Positions 53,446 through 60,858 of a stretch of DNA of 64,000 nt are shown here, one piece after another. A program made the position numbers and the translations under genes. The notes beneath the pieces were generated by a model, which saw only the letters and a program-made list of their open reading frames with translations, had not been told where the DNA came from and made no database searches. Origin of the DNA: Actinomycetota bacterium (GTDB lineage: Bacteria > Actinomycetota > Actinomycetes > S36-B12); NCBI GenBank assembly GCA_030684515.1, contig JAUXVJ010000016.1, positions 1 through 64,000 on the forward strand, in the 5' to 3' direction. Each line of letters begins with the position of its first letter. Within the stretch, counting starts at the first letter, position 1.

Positions 53446-54027
53446 ATGACGAGTGAAAGCAAGGACGAAAAGGCTGCGCGCTTCGAGCGTGATGTGATGC
53501 CCTTCCTTGATTCTCTCTACGGAGCGGCGCTGCGCATGACTCGCAATCCCGCTGATGCTGAGGATCTTGTTCAAGAGACCACGCTAAAGGCATTCTCGGC
53601 CTTTGACTCATTCACCGAAGGCACCAACCTGCGTGCTTGGCTCTTTCGGATTCTTACGAATAGCTATATCAATCAGTACCGCAAGAAGCAGCGTCAGCCT
53701 TTCCAGACGAGCGCCGACGAGCTGACTGATGGAGAACTCAATGAAGTCGGTGAGCACCTGGGCATGCGCTCGGCAGAAGCCGAGGCTCTGGATCATCTCG
53801 CTGACGCAGAGATCGTTGATGCGCTCGCCGCGCTTCCCGATGATTTTCGAATGGCTGTGTACTTGGCCGATGTCGAAGGCTTCGCCTACAAGGAGATCGC
53901 CGAAATCATGGAGACTCCTGTTGGCACGGTGATGTCGCGATTGAGTCGCGGTCGCAAGCTTCTGCGTGAACTGTTGCGCGAGTACGCTGCCGAGCGCGGC
54001 TTCGTGGCACAGGAGGTGAGTTCATGA
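53446..54027 (+). CDS. sigR: ECF sigma factor SigR/SigH (thiol-oxidative stress)
   Basis: The 193-residue ECF sigma has sigma2 from about residue 15 ([63 protein letters not shown], shown in parts) and sigma4 ([31 protein letters not shown]). It controls thioredoxin, mycothiol and protein quality genes in relatives. ATG 53446 gives the standard length; an open frame to ATG 53368 would add 26 residues and resembles the alternative long SigR form seen in Streptomyces. Its stop overlaps the anti-sigma start (ATGA). Confidence 0.9.
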   Translation: MTSESKDEKAARFERDVMPFLDSLYGAALRMTRNPADAEDLVQETTLKAFSAFDSFTEGTNLRAWLFRILTNSYINQYRKKQRQPFQTSADELTDGELNEVGEHLGMRSAEAEALDHLADAEIVDALAALPDDFRMAVYLADVEGFAYKEIAEIMETPVGTVMSRLSRGRKLLRELLREYAAERGFVAQEVSS

Positions 54028-54284
54028 GCTGCGGAAATCATCACGACGTGCCGTGCGTAGAGGTCTTGTCATTGATGTGGGTCTACATTGACAACGAGAT
54101 TGACGATGGTCACCGCATTGAGGTCACTGTGCACTTGCAAGAGTGCCCGCCATGCGCTGACCACTTCACAGCCGAGCAGCTTGTGCAAGCTCGTATTCGT
54201 CGTTGTTGCACAGAAGCTGAAACGCCTCAAGATCTTCGCTCCCGAATCGCCAGTGAGATTCAGGCGAGTTTGCGTTCAAACTGA
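54024..54284 (+). CDS. rsrA: Zinc-binding anti-sigma factor RsrA/RshA
   Basis: The 86-residue ZAS-family anti-sigma binds and inhibits SigR under reducing conditions. The zinc ligands Cys11, His37, Cys41 and Cys44 (HLQECPPC) are at the same numbers as in Streptomyces RsrA. Cys3, Cys61 and Cys62 are extra. On oxidation the trigger disulfide forms, zinc is lost and SigR is freed. The ATGA overlap with sigR ensures matched synthesis. Confidence 0.92.
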   Translation: MSCGNHHDVPCVEVLSLMWVYIDNEIDDGHRIEVTVHLQECPPCADHFTAEQLVQARIRRCCTEAETPQDLRSRIASEIQASLRSN

Positions 54285-54341
54285 GCTTGTCGCCGCGTCG
54301 TTTCACACTCCCTTAATAATCTCCGCGTACGCTCAACGGCT

Positions 54342-55778
54342 GTGGGCACCGTCCAGGAACTAGCCGAGGAACGCACCGATCTTCACGCTGAAGAAGTCGA
54401 GCGTCTGCAGCAAGTCGTGGGCGCCTGGGGCCTCATCGCGGACCTCTCGTTGAGCGATCTCGTGCTGTGGGTGCCCACGTGGAACAACGCAGGCGCATTG
54501 GCGGCCGCTCTCGTTCGTCCAACAACGGCCAGCACAACGGTTGAAGAGGATCTTGTGGGTCGATTCGTTCCGAGAGGACGCCTGCCTGAGATCGATCAGG
54601 CGCTGCACTTTGGTCGCGCAGTCGGCAATGCCTTTCCAATCAAGTCCTCACAAGAGCCTGGTGCCCGCGTCATCGGAATCGTGGTGCGCTCCTCGTCCCC
54701 AGCCTCGCGCGTGGCCGGTCATCTTGAAGAGGTCTATCTGCGCTGCTCCGAGGATCTCCTGCACATGTTGGTGGCCGGTGATTTTCCGCCGCCTGAGTTC
54801 GCAGGGGAGACCAGCGATTCGCCTCGGGTCGGGGACGGTCTATTGCGTCTGGATGGTGACGGGACCGTGACCTATGCCAGCCCCAACGCCATGAGCGTGC
54901 TTCGTCGACTTGGCTTGGCGGCTGAGCTGGTTGGCGTGGATCTGGCCACCTTGCTCGTTCGGCTTTCCCATCGGCACGGTCCGATGGATCAAAACCTGGC
55001 TCTTATCGCCAGTGGCCGGATAGCCGGCCAATCTGAAGTGGAGAATGCCCGAGCAGTTGCGCTGGTACATGGCATTCCCCTTGGAGCCCCTGGGCGCGAA
55101 TCCGGAGCGCTCATCCTTGTTCGCGACATCACGGACGTACGTCGACGTGAGCGCGCGCTGATGTCGGCGGACACCACTATCAGAGAAATCCACCACAGGG
55201 TGAAGAACAACCTGCAAACGGTGGCAGCGCTCCTGCGAATGCAGGGCCGTAGGGCCCAAAGTGATGAAGCTCGATTGGCTTTGGGTGAGGCTGAGTTGCG
55301 GGTGGCTGCCATTGCTGTGGTCCATGAAACCCTCTCGCGGCAGATCGATGAAGCCGTGGAGTTCGATGAAGTGACTGATCGGATCGTTCAGCTCGTCCGC
55401 GATCTGGCTCCGGCATTGGGCAGTTCTAAGGCGCCAAGGATTGAGCGAGTCGGCTCAGCGGGCCTGCTCGGCGCTGAGGTGGCGATGCCTCTGGCGATGT
55501 GCGTGTCTGAATTGCTCCAGAACGCTGTCGAACATGCGCAGGCTTCGCAAATCGAGGTGCGGGTCAGCCGTGAGCCGGATGCACTGATCGCCTGTGTGTG
55601 TGACAACGGCGTGGGCATGCCAGCACAGTTGGCTGCAAACGAAGACGGAGCCGGCGGACTGGGCCTGCAGATTGTGCACTCGCTGGTAGCCGAGCTCGAC
55701 GGCTCTGTTCAGATTTCCGTGGAGTCCGGAACCTCTGTAAAGATCACAGTGCCGATCGAAGGGGAGAATCTAGATTGA
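54342..55778 (+). CDS. pdtaS: PdtaS-type sensor histidine kinase
   Basis: The 478-residue soluble kinase has an N-terminal GAF-like domain (about residues 10-145), a PAS domain (about 160-275, with VTYASPNAMSVLRRLG and ILVRDITDVRRRERAL) and a HisKA_2 segment with His284/His285 in IREIHHRVKNNLQTVAALLRMQ (in parts). An ATPase domain follows, with N box VSELLQNAVEHA and G box DNGVGMP and GGLGLQIV. In mycobacteria PdtaS phosphorylates the ANTAR-type regulator PdtaR; none is adjacent here. GTG 54342 follows TAATAAT at 54314-54320, a plausible -10. The neighbours whiB1 and sigR-rsrA are as in Mycobacterium. Confidence 0.87.
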   Translation: MGTVQELAEERTDLHAEEVERLQQVVGAWGLIADLSLSDLVLWVPTWNNAGALAAALVRPTTASTTVEEDLVGRFVPRGRLPEIDQALHFGRAVGNAFPIKSSQEPGARVIGIVVRSSSPASRVAGHLEEVYLRCSEDLLHMLVAGDFPPPEFAGETSDSPRVGDGLLRLDGDGTVTYASPNAMSVLRRLGLAAELVGVDLATLLVRLSHRHGPMDQNLALIASGRIAGQSEVENARAVALVHGIPLGAPGRESGALILVRDITDVRRRERALMSADTTIREIHHRVKNNLQTVAALLRMQGRRAQSDEARLALGEAELRVAAIAVVHETLSRQIDEAVEFDEVTDRIVQLVRDLAPALGSSKAPRIERVGSAGLLGAEVAMPLAMCVSELLQNAVEHAQASQIEVRVSREPDALIACVCDNGVGMPAQLAANEDGAGGLGLQIVHSLVAELDGSVQISVESGTSVKITVPIEGENLD

Positions 55779-56024
55779 GCCTCGTGCGCGAAGTCGGGCA
55801 TTGCGACGCTTGAGCGCGCGTCGCTCATCCTCGCTGAGGCCGCCCCAGACGCCAGCATCCTGGCCTGTCTCAAGGGCCCATCGAAGGCATTCATCGACGA
55901 CGGAACAACGACGGCAGACTGCTTTGGCTTCCTCGATTTGAACCAACGCGGGTCCGGTGTTTCCAATCGGGAAGAACAGCTCTGGATCTTCGTCTCGGCA
56001 GGCTGACTCGTGTCGCCAGTCCAT
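55770..56024 (-). CDS. whiB1: WhiB1-type iron-sulfur transcription factor
   Basis: The 84-residue protein has the same length and cysteine numbering as mycobacterial WhiB1: Cys9, Cys37, Cys40 and Cys46 to bind a [4Fe-4S] cluster that reacts with nitric oxide. The turn GVWGGLS follows, then a basic C-terminus RRALKRRNARLRARG that contacts DNA. It works with the primary sigma factor. ATG 56024 is chosen over GTG 56030. Its 3' end overlaps pdtaS by 9 bases. Confidence 0.92.
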   Translation of the reverse strand: MDWRHESACRDEDPELFFPIGNTGPALVQIEEAKAVCRRCSVVDECLRWALETGQDAGVWGGLSEDERRALKRRNARLRARGSI

Positions 56025-56051
56025 GCGCACTCAACTCCATCATCAAAAAGG

Positions 56052-56070
56052 GCACTGGGGTCACCAGTGC
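56052..56070. promoter_or_regulatory. Inverted repeat upstream of whiB1
   Basis: GCACTGG-N5-CCAGTGC (56052-56070) is a perfect 7-bp dyad 28 bases upstream of the whiB1 start. A regulator site, perhaps of the CRP type that controls whiB1 in mycobacteria, is possible. The rest of the 264-bp gap up to the lipid kinase end shows no gene. Confidence 0.4.
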
Positions 56071-56288
56071 TCGTGATTGCTTTCACGTACCCCGGCCATC
56101 GGAAGGGGGCGACCCTGGGGTCTCCTGGTCGTCCCTTGGAGGAAGGCGGCCGGTGCCGATCAGCAACGGGCGAAGTAAAGGGTTACATGGGTGGGCTAGC
56201 CGCGCAAGGGGCGCGCCCAAAAATCGCCGCTCCCAGGCTGTCACCTTCATCACAGACGCGGCTTTATTCCGCTTTGAGGGGAATTTTC

Positions 56289-57206
56289 CTAGACAACGAC
56301 CGTCAGCGCTGCCGGTTCTGAGGAGAATCTGACTTCAGTGACCTCCCCCATCCCCTCACCGTCGATTTGAAATGCCATCGGTTTCAGGGCACTGATGCGG
56401 AATTCCTGCTCGTCGTGCCAGGCAATTACTGACGACAGGGCGCTGGGAGTGCGCTGGACGAGCAGCCTTCTGGTGCTCTGCAAGGCGGTGGGCACGTCGA
56501 TCTTGCGCAATGCGAACAGGTCGAGTCCGCCATTGAAGTCCGCTGCGGGACACATCTGGATGGGCCAATTGCCCAAGTACGTCCACGGGGCGGTGTTCTG
56601 GACCAAGCTCAGGTACACGTCTTGGACCACGAGCTCGCCTCGGGTCAGGGTCAGTTGCGGCACTCGATTTCGGGCTGATTTGATCATGGTGGCGGCCATC
56701 GTCGTGAGATAGCGAGACGGGGACGCCTTGCGCCCTCGCCGGCGCTTGTGCTCCATCGCCGCGATCACCTCGGCATCAAGACCGACACCAGCATTGACGG
56801 TGAACCAACGATCATTGGCCCGCCCAAGGCCAATAGTGCGCTTACGACCCTGCTTGATGCCCTCCAGCAGATGTGCGCCAGCTTCGACAAGGTCATTGGG
56901 GATGCCCAGGGCGCGGGCAAACACATTGGCGCTGCCACCAGGAAGGGTGGCAAGTTGCGTTCGCGGAGCGGCGCCGCCGGTGATCAGTCCATTGACCACT
57001 TCGTTGATGATTCCGTCGCCACCGACGGTGATCACCACATCCAGATCTGCCTCGCGTGCCTGCCTTCCCAGCTCGATTCCGTGGCCGCGATGCTCGGTGG
57101 TCGCCACTTCAAGTTGCAAGGCGTCGGCAAAGGCATGGATCACCAGATCGGTCATCCGGCGTGAAGTCGTAGTTGCCTGCGGATTGACGATCAGCAGCGC
57201 GCGCAC
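56289..57206 (-). CDS. Diacylglycerol kinase family lipid kinase
   Basis: The 305-residue protein has the DAGK catalytic domain: LLIVNPQATTTSRRM, VITVGGDGIINEVVNGL (the GGDGT-like motif), LPGGSANVFARALGIP and NAGVGLDAEV. The C-terminal half is the beta-rich domain ending in FQIDGEGMGEVTEVRF. It phosphorylates diacylglycerol or a related lipid with ATP at the membrane. GTG 57206 starts the gene. It is divergent from the small membrane protein at 57259. Confidence 0.87.
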   Translation of the reverse strand: MRALLIVNPQATTTSRRMTDLVIHAFADALQLEVATTEHRGHGIELGRQAREADLDVVITVGGDGIINEVVNGLITGGAAPRTQLATLPGGSANVFARALGIPNDLVEAGAHLLEGIKQGRKRTIGLGRANDRWFTVNAGVGLDAEVIAAMEHKRRRGRKASPSRYLTTMAATMIKSARNRVPQLTLTRGELVVQDVYLSLVQNTAPWTYLGNWPIQMCPAADFNGGLDLFALRKIDVPTALQSTRRLLVQRTPSALSSVIAWHDEQEFRISALKPMAFQIDGEGMGEVTEVRFSSEPAALTVVV

Positions 57207-57258
57207 GTGGGCACCCTAGCGAGGCCGACGCCAGCGCGCTGAACCGTAGAGTGAGCCC

Positions 57259-57684
57259 GTGTCCGCCCCTCGCCCTTTCCTCCTCCTGGGCGCGCTTGCC
57301 GCGCTTGAGGGCCTGGCTCTTCTTGCCTACGCCGTCATCGTGGCGATCAATGCGGTGTCCGGGAGTAGCTATGGGGTGATCGGCAACTCGACTTCAGCAA
57401 TGATCATCGAGATTTCCATATTCACGGTGCTCGGATTGGGACTGCTGAAAGTCGCCCATGGCTGGATTCGCATGAGTCGCTGGGCGCGGGGCCCATTCAT
57501 CATGGCGCAATTGATAGGGCTAATGGCCGGCATCAGTTTTATCTTCAGCGGAGCTTCAGAGCAGGTAGTTCCTGGGTTGGTGCTTGCGATTCCGTCGGTG
57601 CTTGGCCTGGTTCTGTCCTTCAGTCCCGTGGTTTTGCAGACGTATTCGGCCTCATACACACGTCCAGGCTCAGACGTCGACTAG
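57259..57684 (+). CDS. Small four-helix membrane protein
   Basis: The 141-residue protein has hydrophobic segments at residues about 6-30, 46-66, 76-96 and 102-124, with the conserved stretch ALLALEGLALLAYAV-like at the start and GWIRMSRWARGPFIMAQLIGL in the middle. Similar proteins lie next to lipid-kinase genes in other actinobacteria, but no function is known. GTG 57259 starts it. Its last 15 bases overlap the end of the convergent sigma gene. Confidence 0.7.
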   Translation: MSAPRPFLLLGALAALEGLALLAYAVIVAINAVSGSSYGVIGNSTSAMIIEISIFTVLGLGLLKVAHGWIRMSRWARGPFIMAQLIGLMAGISFIFSGASEQVVPGLVLAIPSVLGLVLSFSPVVLQTYSASYTRPGSDVD

Positions 57685-58329
57685 CGGTCCACGTAGCTGT
57701 GCGGTTGCCCGTGTGATGATCCGTGAGACCTGCATCTGAGATATCTGCAGATCCTGAGCTATCTGAGTTTGTGAGCGCCCGCGATAGAAGCGTTGCTCAA
57801 TTACCAGTCGGTCAAGGGCGGGAAGTGTGGCCAGCGCTTGGCGCACGGCCATTCGAGTCTCCACCTGTTCCAGATCCTCATCGAGACTGCCAAGTTCACC
57901 CAGTGAGGAATCCTCGGAGTCCAAACTCAGCGACACATGCGCGTGATTGGCCTCGATGGCCTCCAACACATAATCCTGGCTGGAGCCCAGTTCGCGAGCG
58001 ATCTCGGCAATGGTGGGCGAATGCCCGAGTGACTGTGTCAATCGGTCAACGGCGCGAGCGACTCGAGCCGAAGATTCTTGAAGTCGACCGGGCACTTTGA
58101 CACTTGTGGATTGATCTCGCAGGTAGTGACGAATCGCCCCAGCGATCGAAGGTACGGCGTAACTGCTGAATGAGTTGCCTAGGCCTGCGTCGAAATTGTC
58201 AACGGCACGGATGAGTCCGACGGTCCCCACCTGCACGAGATCCTCGTAGTCAGCTGCGGATCGAAAACGGCTGGCAACATGATGCACAAGTCCCAGGTGC
58301 TCGGCTATCTGCTGCTCGCGGGCATCCAT
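57670..58329 (-). CDS. SigF/SigB-type sigma factor
   Basis: The 219-residue group 3 sigma has sigma2 (YEDLVQVGTVGLIRAVDNFDAGLGNSFSSYAVPSIAGAIRHYLRD, in parts), sigma3 (VKVPGRLQESSARVARAVDRLTQSLGHSPTIAEIARELG) and sigma4 (LPALDRLVIEQRFYRGRSQTQIAQDLQISQMQVSRI). This is the stress/sporulation class of actinobacteria. The gene is 17 bases downstream of an RsbW-like gene, the usual partner order. The N-terminus is shorter than in many relatives (about 260). Confidence 0.86.
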   Translation of the reverse strand: MDAREQQIAEHLGLVHHVASRFRSAADYEDLVQVGTVGLIRAVDNFDAGLGNSFSSYAVPSIAGAIRHYLRDQSTSVKVPGRLQESSARVARAVDRLTQSLGHSPTIAEIARELGSSQDYVLEAIEANHAHVSLSLDSEDSSLGELGSLDEDLEQVETRMAVRQALATLPALDRLVIEQRFYRGRSQTQIAQDLQISQMQVSRIITRATAQLRGPLVDV

Positions 58330-58346
58330 GTCGAAAGGAATGCGAT

Positions 58347-58721
58347 CTAGACACTGACCTCTTGGGATTCTTTGACTCGCACATGGATGCTGAGTCGACC
58401 ATCGCTCACCTCTGCTTGCAGTTCATCGGCGAGTGCGCTGAGAACAGTCCACGAAAAAGAGTCGGTTGGCAGCTGGGTGTCCAGGACTGTGGGGCCAGAA
58501 AGCACGAAGCGAAGATCGTTTGGAGCTTCACTGAATGCGCATTCAATCGTTGCATCGACCTGGGAATAGGAGACGACCTGAGCGAAAGCCTCGTCGATCG
58601 CCAAGCGCGCATCCTCGAGGCGGTCGTAACTGAGATCACAACGTGCCGCCATGGCTGCCGCAGTGGTCCTCAGCACGCCCGCGTAACTGGCTGCGGCAGG
58701 AAGATTGATCAGTACCGTCAT
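58347..58721 (-). CDS. RsbW-like anti-sigma ATPase-fold protein
   Basis: The 124-residue protein matches the short HATPase_c_2 anti-sigma proteins. The helix LEDARLAIDEAFAQVVS is the N-box region, with Gln where the Mg-binding Asn is usual, and the strands LRFVLSGP and RLSIHVRV are weakly G-box-like. Loss of the Asn and a degenerate glycine-rich lid suggest weak or no kinase activity, as in several actinobacterial anti-sigmas. It should bind the sigma encoded just downstream. No RsbV-type antagonist is in the window. Confidence 0.75.
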   Translation of the reverse strand: MTVLINLPAAASYAGVLRTTAAAMAARCDLSYDRLEDARLAIDEAFAQVVSYSQVDATIECAFSEAPNDLRFVLSGPTVLDTQLPTDSFSWTVLSALADELQAEVSDGRLSIHVRVKESQEVSV

Positions 58722-58809
58722 CGTGACTCCCCGAGATGGCTTTGCTCAAAGCGTAGATCGCGTTCTTGAGGCAGGGAATCATTGGCCAGCCGTGTCGGAA
58801 GCTGCAAAA

Positions 58810-58849
58810 GAATCGGGCTCGAGGCGTGAATCCGCCTCGAGCCCGATTC
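58810..58849. terminator. Rho-independent terminator of sodN
   Basis: A perfect 17-bp stem (58810-58826 with 58833-58849, core GGGCTCGAGGC/GCCTCGAGCCC) with a 6-base loop lies 8 bases after the sodN stop. Read on the minus strand it ends in TTCTTTTGC, the expected T-run. Confidence 0.9.
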
Positions 58850-58857
58850 GAAGGTCA

Positions 58858-59259
58858 CTATGCGGCCTTGGTCTCCCAGAAGATGACGGCGATCTCGTCG
58901 ATCTTTGCGAGCAGTTCGTCGGCTACAGCAACATCGGTTGATCCCTTGGTTCCGCCTGCGCCGGCAAGCTTGGTGGCCTGGTTGAACAATTCGTTCAAGT
59001 TCGGGTACTTCTCAAAGTGCGGTGCCTTGAAGTAGTCGGTCCACAGCACCCAGAGGTGCTCCTTGACCATGGTGGAACGGTCGTCCTTGATGCGGATTGC
59101 ACGCGCCTTGAAGTCTGGATCCTCAGAGCCGTGGTACTTCTGAATGCAGGCTTTGACAGATTCGGCTTCAAGTCGCGCTTGTGCTGGGTCATAGATGCCA
59201 CATGGCAGGTCGCAGTGTGCGTATGCCGTCTGGTGGGGTGTGAATACTCGGGTAAACAT
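58858..59259 (-). CDS. sodN: Nickel superoxide dismutase
   Basis: The 133-residue precursor begins MFTRVFTPHQTAYA. Cleavage after Ala14 exposes HCDLPCG, the Ni-binding hook (His1, Cys2, Cys6), leaving a mature 119-residue four-helix protein. It converts superoxide to hydrogen peroxide and oxygen and is cytoplasmic in actinobacteria. ATG 59259 follows AGGGAC; a TTG at 59262 is not favoured. The divergent sodX gene encodes the maturation protease. A terminator follows directly. Confidence 0.95.
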   Translation of the reverse strand: MFTRVFTPHQTAYAHCDLPCGIYDPAQARLEAESVKACIQKYHGSEDPDFKARAIRIKDDRSTMVKEHLWVLWTDYFKAPHFEKYPNLNELFNQATKLAGAGGTKGSTDVAVADELLAKIDEIAVIFWETKAA

Positions 59260-59284
59260 CAACCGTCCCTTTCGTTGGGGAGAA

Positions 59285-59332
59285 ATCCTTCCTCAGCCTA
59301 GTGCGGATGTCGCACCTGAGTTGAGGAAGGAT
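59285..59332. repeat. Long inverted repeat between sodN and sodX
   Basis: ATCCTTCCTCA (59285-59295) is a perfect complement of TGAGGAAGGAT (59322-59332). A second inner stem, GTGCG/CGCAC, lies at 59301-59305 and 59311-59315. The right arm includes GAGGAAGGA, the ribosome binding site of sodX 7 bases before its ATG. The dyad could form an RNA hairpin that hides this site or serve as an operator for a nickel regulator. Confidence 0.75.
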
Positions 59333-59338
59333 GGGGCA

Positions 59339-59650
59339 ATGCTTGGGTTCACAGCAATTGCGATCGCCGGCGCTTCGATGGAGCCCGCACTTCGCTCTGG
59401 ACAGTGGTGGCTCGTGCGTCGTACCAAGAATGTTCGACCTGGTCAGATGATTGTGTTCTGGCATCCCCTCCGCGTTGATCTGCTCACCGTGAAGCGCGTA
59501 GACCATCGCCAGGCAGCCGGTTGGTGGGTAGTCGGCGACAATCCTGCTGCCAGCGATGACAGTCGATTCTTCGGTGCTGTTGATCCACAGCGAGTGGTCG
59601 GTTACCTGGTTCTGCGCTACCGACCGATGGCGGCCTTGGCTCGAACCTGA
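59339..59650 (+). CDS. sodX: Nickel-SOD maturation protease SodX
   Basis: The 103-residue S26-family peptidase has the catalytic Ser13 in AIAGASMEPAL and the general-base Lys52 in LLTVKRV, followed by GWWVVGDNPAASDDSRFFG, which is the usual box E of signal peptidases. It lacks a clear membrane anchor. It removes the N-terminal extension of SodN. ATG 59339 follows GAGGAAGGA; a longer frame to 59195 would run through sodN and is rejected. Confidence 0.9.
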   Translation: MLGFTAIAIAGASMEPALRSGQWWLVRRTKNVRPGQMIVFWHPLRVDLLTVKRVDHRQAAGWWVVGDNPAASDDSRFFGAVDPQRVVGYLVLRYRPMAALART

Positions 59651-59693
59651 GGTTGACCGGATCTGATGGCTACTGCGCCGATACGCTCGCGGC

Positions 59694-60668
59694 ATGTTTG
59701 CTGTCTATGCGTCCGGCGTGAATGCCGAGGATCCCCTGTCCTGCCTGTCTCTCGGTGAGTTTCAGGCACCACCGACCCCGGAAGACTGGGTCACGGTCAA
59801 CGTGAAAGCCGTCAGCGTCAATCATCATGATCTATGGGCCCTTCGGGGTACCGCGCTGACAGCCGACCAAGCGCCGATGATTCTTGGCACCGATGCGGCC
59901 GGCATCACCGAAGATGGGCGCGAGGTGATTGTTCATGGCGTCATTGGAGACCCTGCCAAGGGCCGAGGCGATGAGACCTTGGATCCCAAACGCTCACTTC
60001 TCAGCGAGATCTACCCAGGCACGATGGCGGCGCAAGTGCGTGTGCCTGCACGCAATCTCATCGACAAGCCTGCTGAGATCAGTTGGGAAGAAGCAGCATG
60101 CCTTCCGACAGCTTGGTTGACGGCCTACCGCATGCTCGTGACGAAGTCAGGTGCGCAGAAGGGTGATCTCGTTCTCGTGCAGGGAGCCGCCGGCGGCGTG
60201 GCTACCGCGGCAATCGTCTTGGGCAAGGCACTTGGCCTGCGCATCTGGGTGACATCGCGCGACGAGGACAAGCGCGCCTGGGCCAAGAACCTGGGAGCTG
60301 AAGAGGCCTTCGAGACTGGGGCTCGGCTGCCTGAGAAGGTAGACGCAGTTGTCGAGTCAGTGGGCGAGGCCACCTGGTCGCATTCACTGCGCTCGCTACG
60401 CCCGGGCGGCACCATCGTTACGTGTGGAGCAACCTCTGGCGGGGCTGCCAACGCCGATCTGAATCGGGTGTTCTTCCTTCAACTGAAGGTGGAAGGCTCC
60501 ACGATGGGCACAGCCGAGGAGCTGCGCGGGCTGGTAGAGCTGCTGGTGTCGTCTGGCGCGCGCCCGGTCATCGATCGCGTCCTGCCCATCAGTGAAGCCG
60601 CTGAGGCGTTTGCTGTGATGAACAACGGTGAGGTTCGCGGAAAGATTGTGCTGACAGTCGGGGAGTAA
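59694..60668 (+). CDS. MDR family oxidoreductase (quinone-oxidoreductase-like)
   Basis: The 324-residue medium-chain reductase has the GroES-like N-terminus with VKAVSVNHHDLWALRG, the ILGTDAAG and a Rossmann domain with VQGAAGGVATAAI (nucleotide loop) and SVGEATWSHSLRSLRPGGTIV. It lacks the four structural-zinc cysteines, so it is of the zinc-free quinone oxidoreductase type and uses NADPH. The substrate is unknown. It lies 43 bases after sodX and may share its transcript. Confidence 0.83.
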   Translation: MFAVYASGVNAEDPLSCLSLGEFQAPPTPEDWVTVNVKAVSVNHHDLWALRGTALTADQAPMILGTDAAGITEDGREVIVHGVIGDPAKGRGDETLDPKRSLLSEIYPGTMAAQVRVPARNLIDKPAEISWEEAACLPTAWLTAYRMLVTKSGAQKGDLVLVQGAAGGVATAAIVLGKALGLRIWVTSRDEDKRAWAKNLGAEEAFETGARLPEKVDAVVESVGEATWSHSLRSLRPGGTIVTCGATSGGAANADLNRVFFLQLKVEGSTMGTAEELRGLVELLVSSGARPVIDRVLPISEAAEAFAVMNNGEVRGKIVLTVGE

Positions 60669-60673
60669 TCGGA

Positions 60674-60856
60674 TCAGTCGTCATCCGGATCGTCATCAAG
60701 CCGTGCCAGCCAGGTTGCCAAGCGTTCGATAGGGACCTCGTGCTCGGGGTGCATGTTGACGAACTCACTCATGCGTTCTGCCAGCCACTCAACACTGATC
60801 TGCTCCTCGCCTCGGCGGGTAAGGAGTTCTTCTATTCCGCGATCAGTGAAGTACAT
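60674..60856 (-). CDS. Small conserved acidic protein (DUF6104-type)
   Basis: The 60-residue protein begins MYFTDRGIEELLTRRGEEQI and ends with ERLATWLARLDDDPDDD, a pattern I recognise from actinobacterial genes placed just downstream of kgd. It is predicted helical and acidic. It starts 2 bases after the kgd stop, so the two are one transcript. Function is unknown. Confidence 0.8.
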   Translation of the reverse strand: MYFTDRGIEELLTRRGEEQISVEWLAERMSEFVNMHPEHEVPIERLATWLARLDDDPDDD

Positions 60857-60858
60857 GC

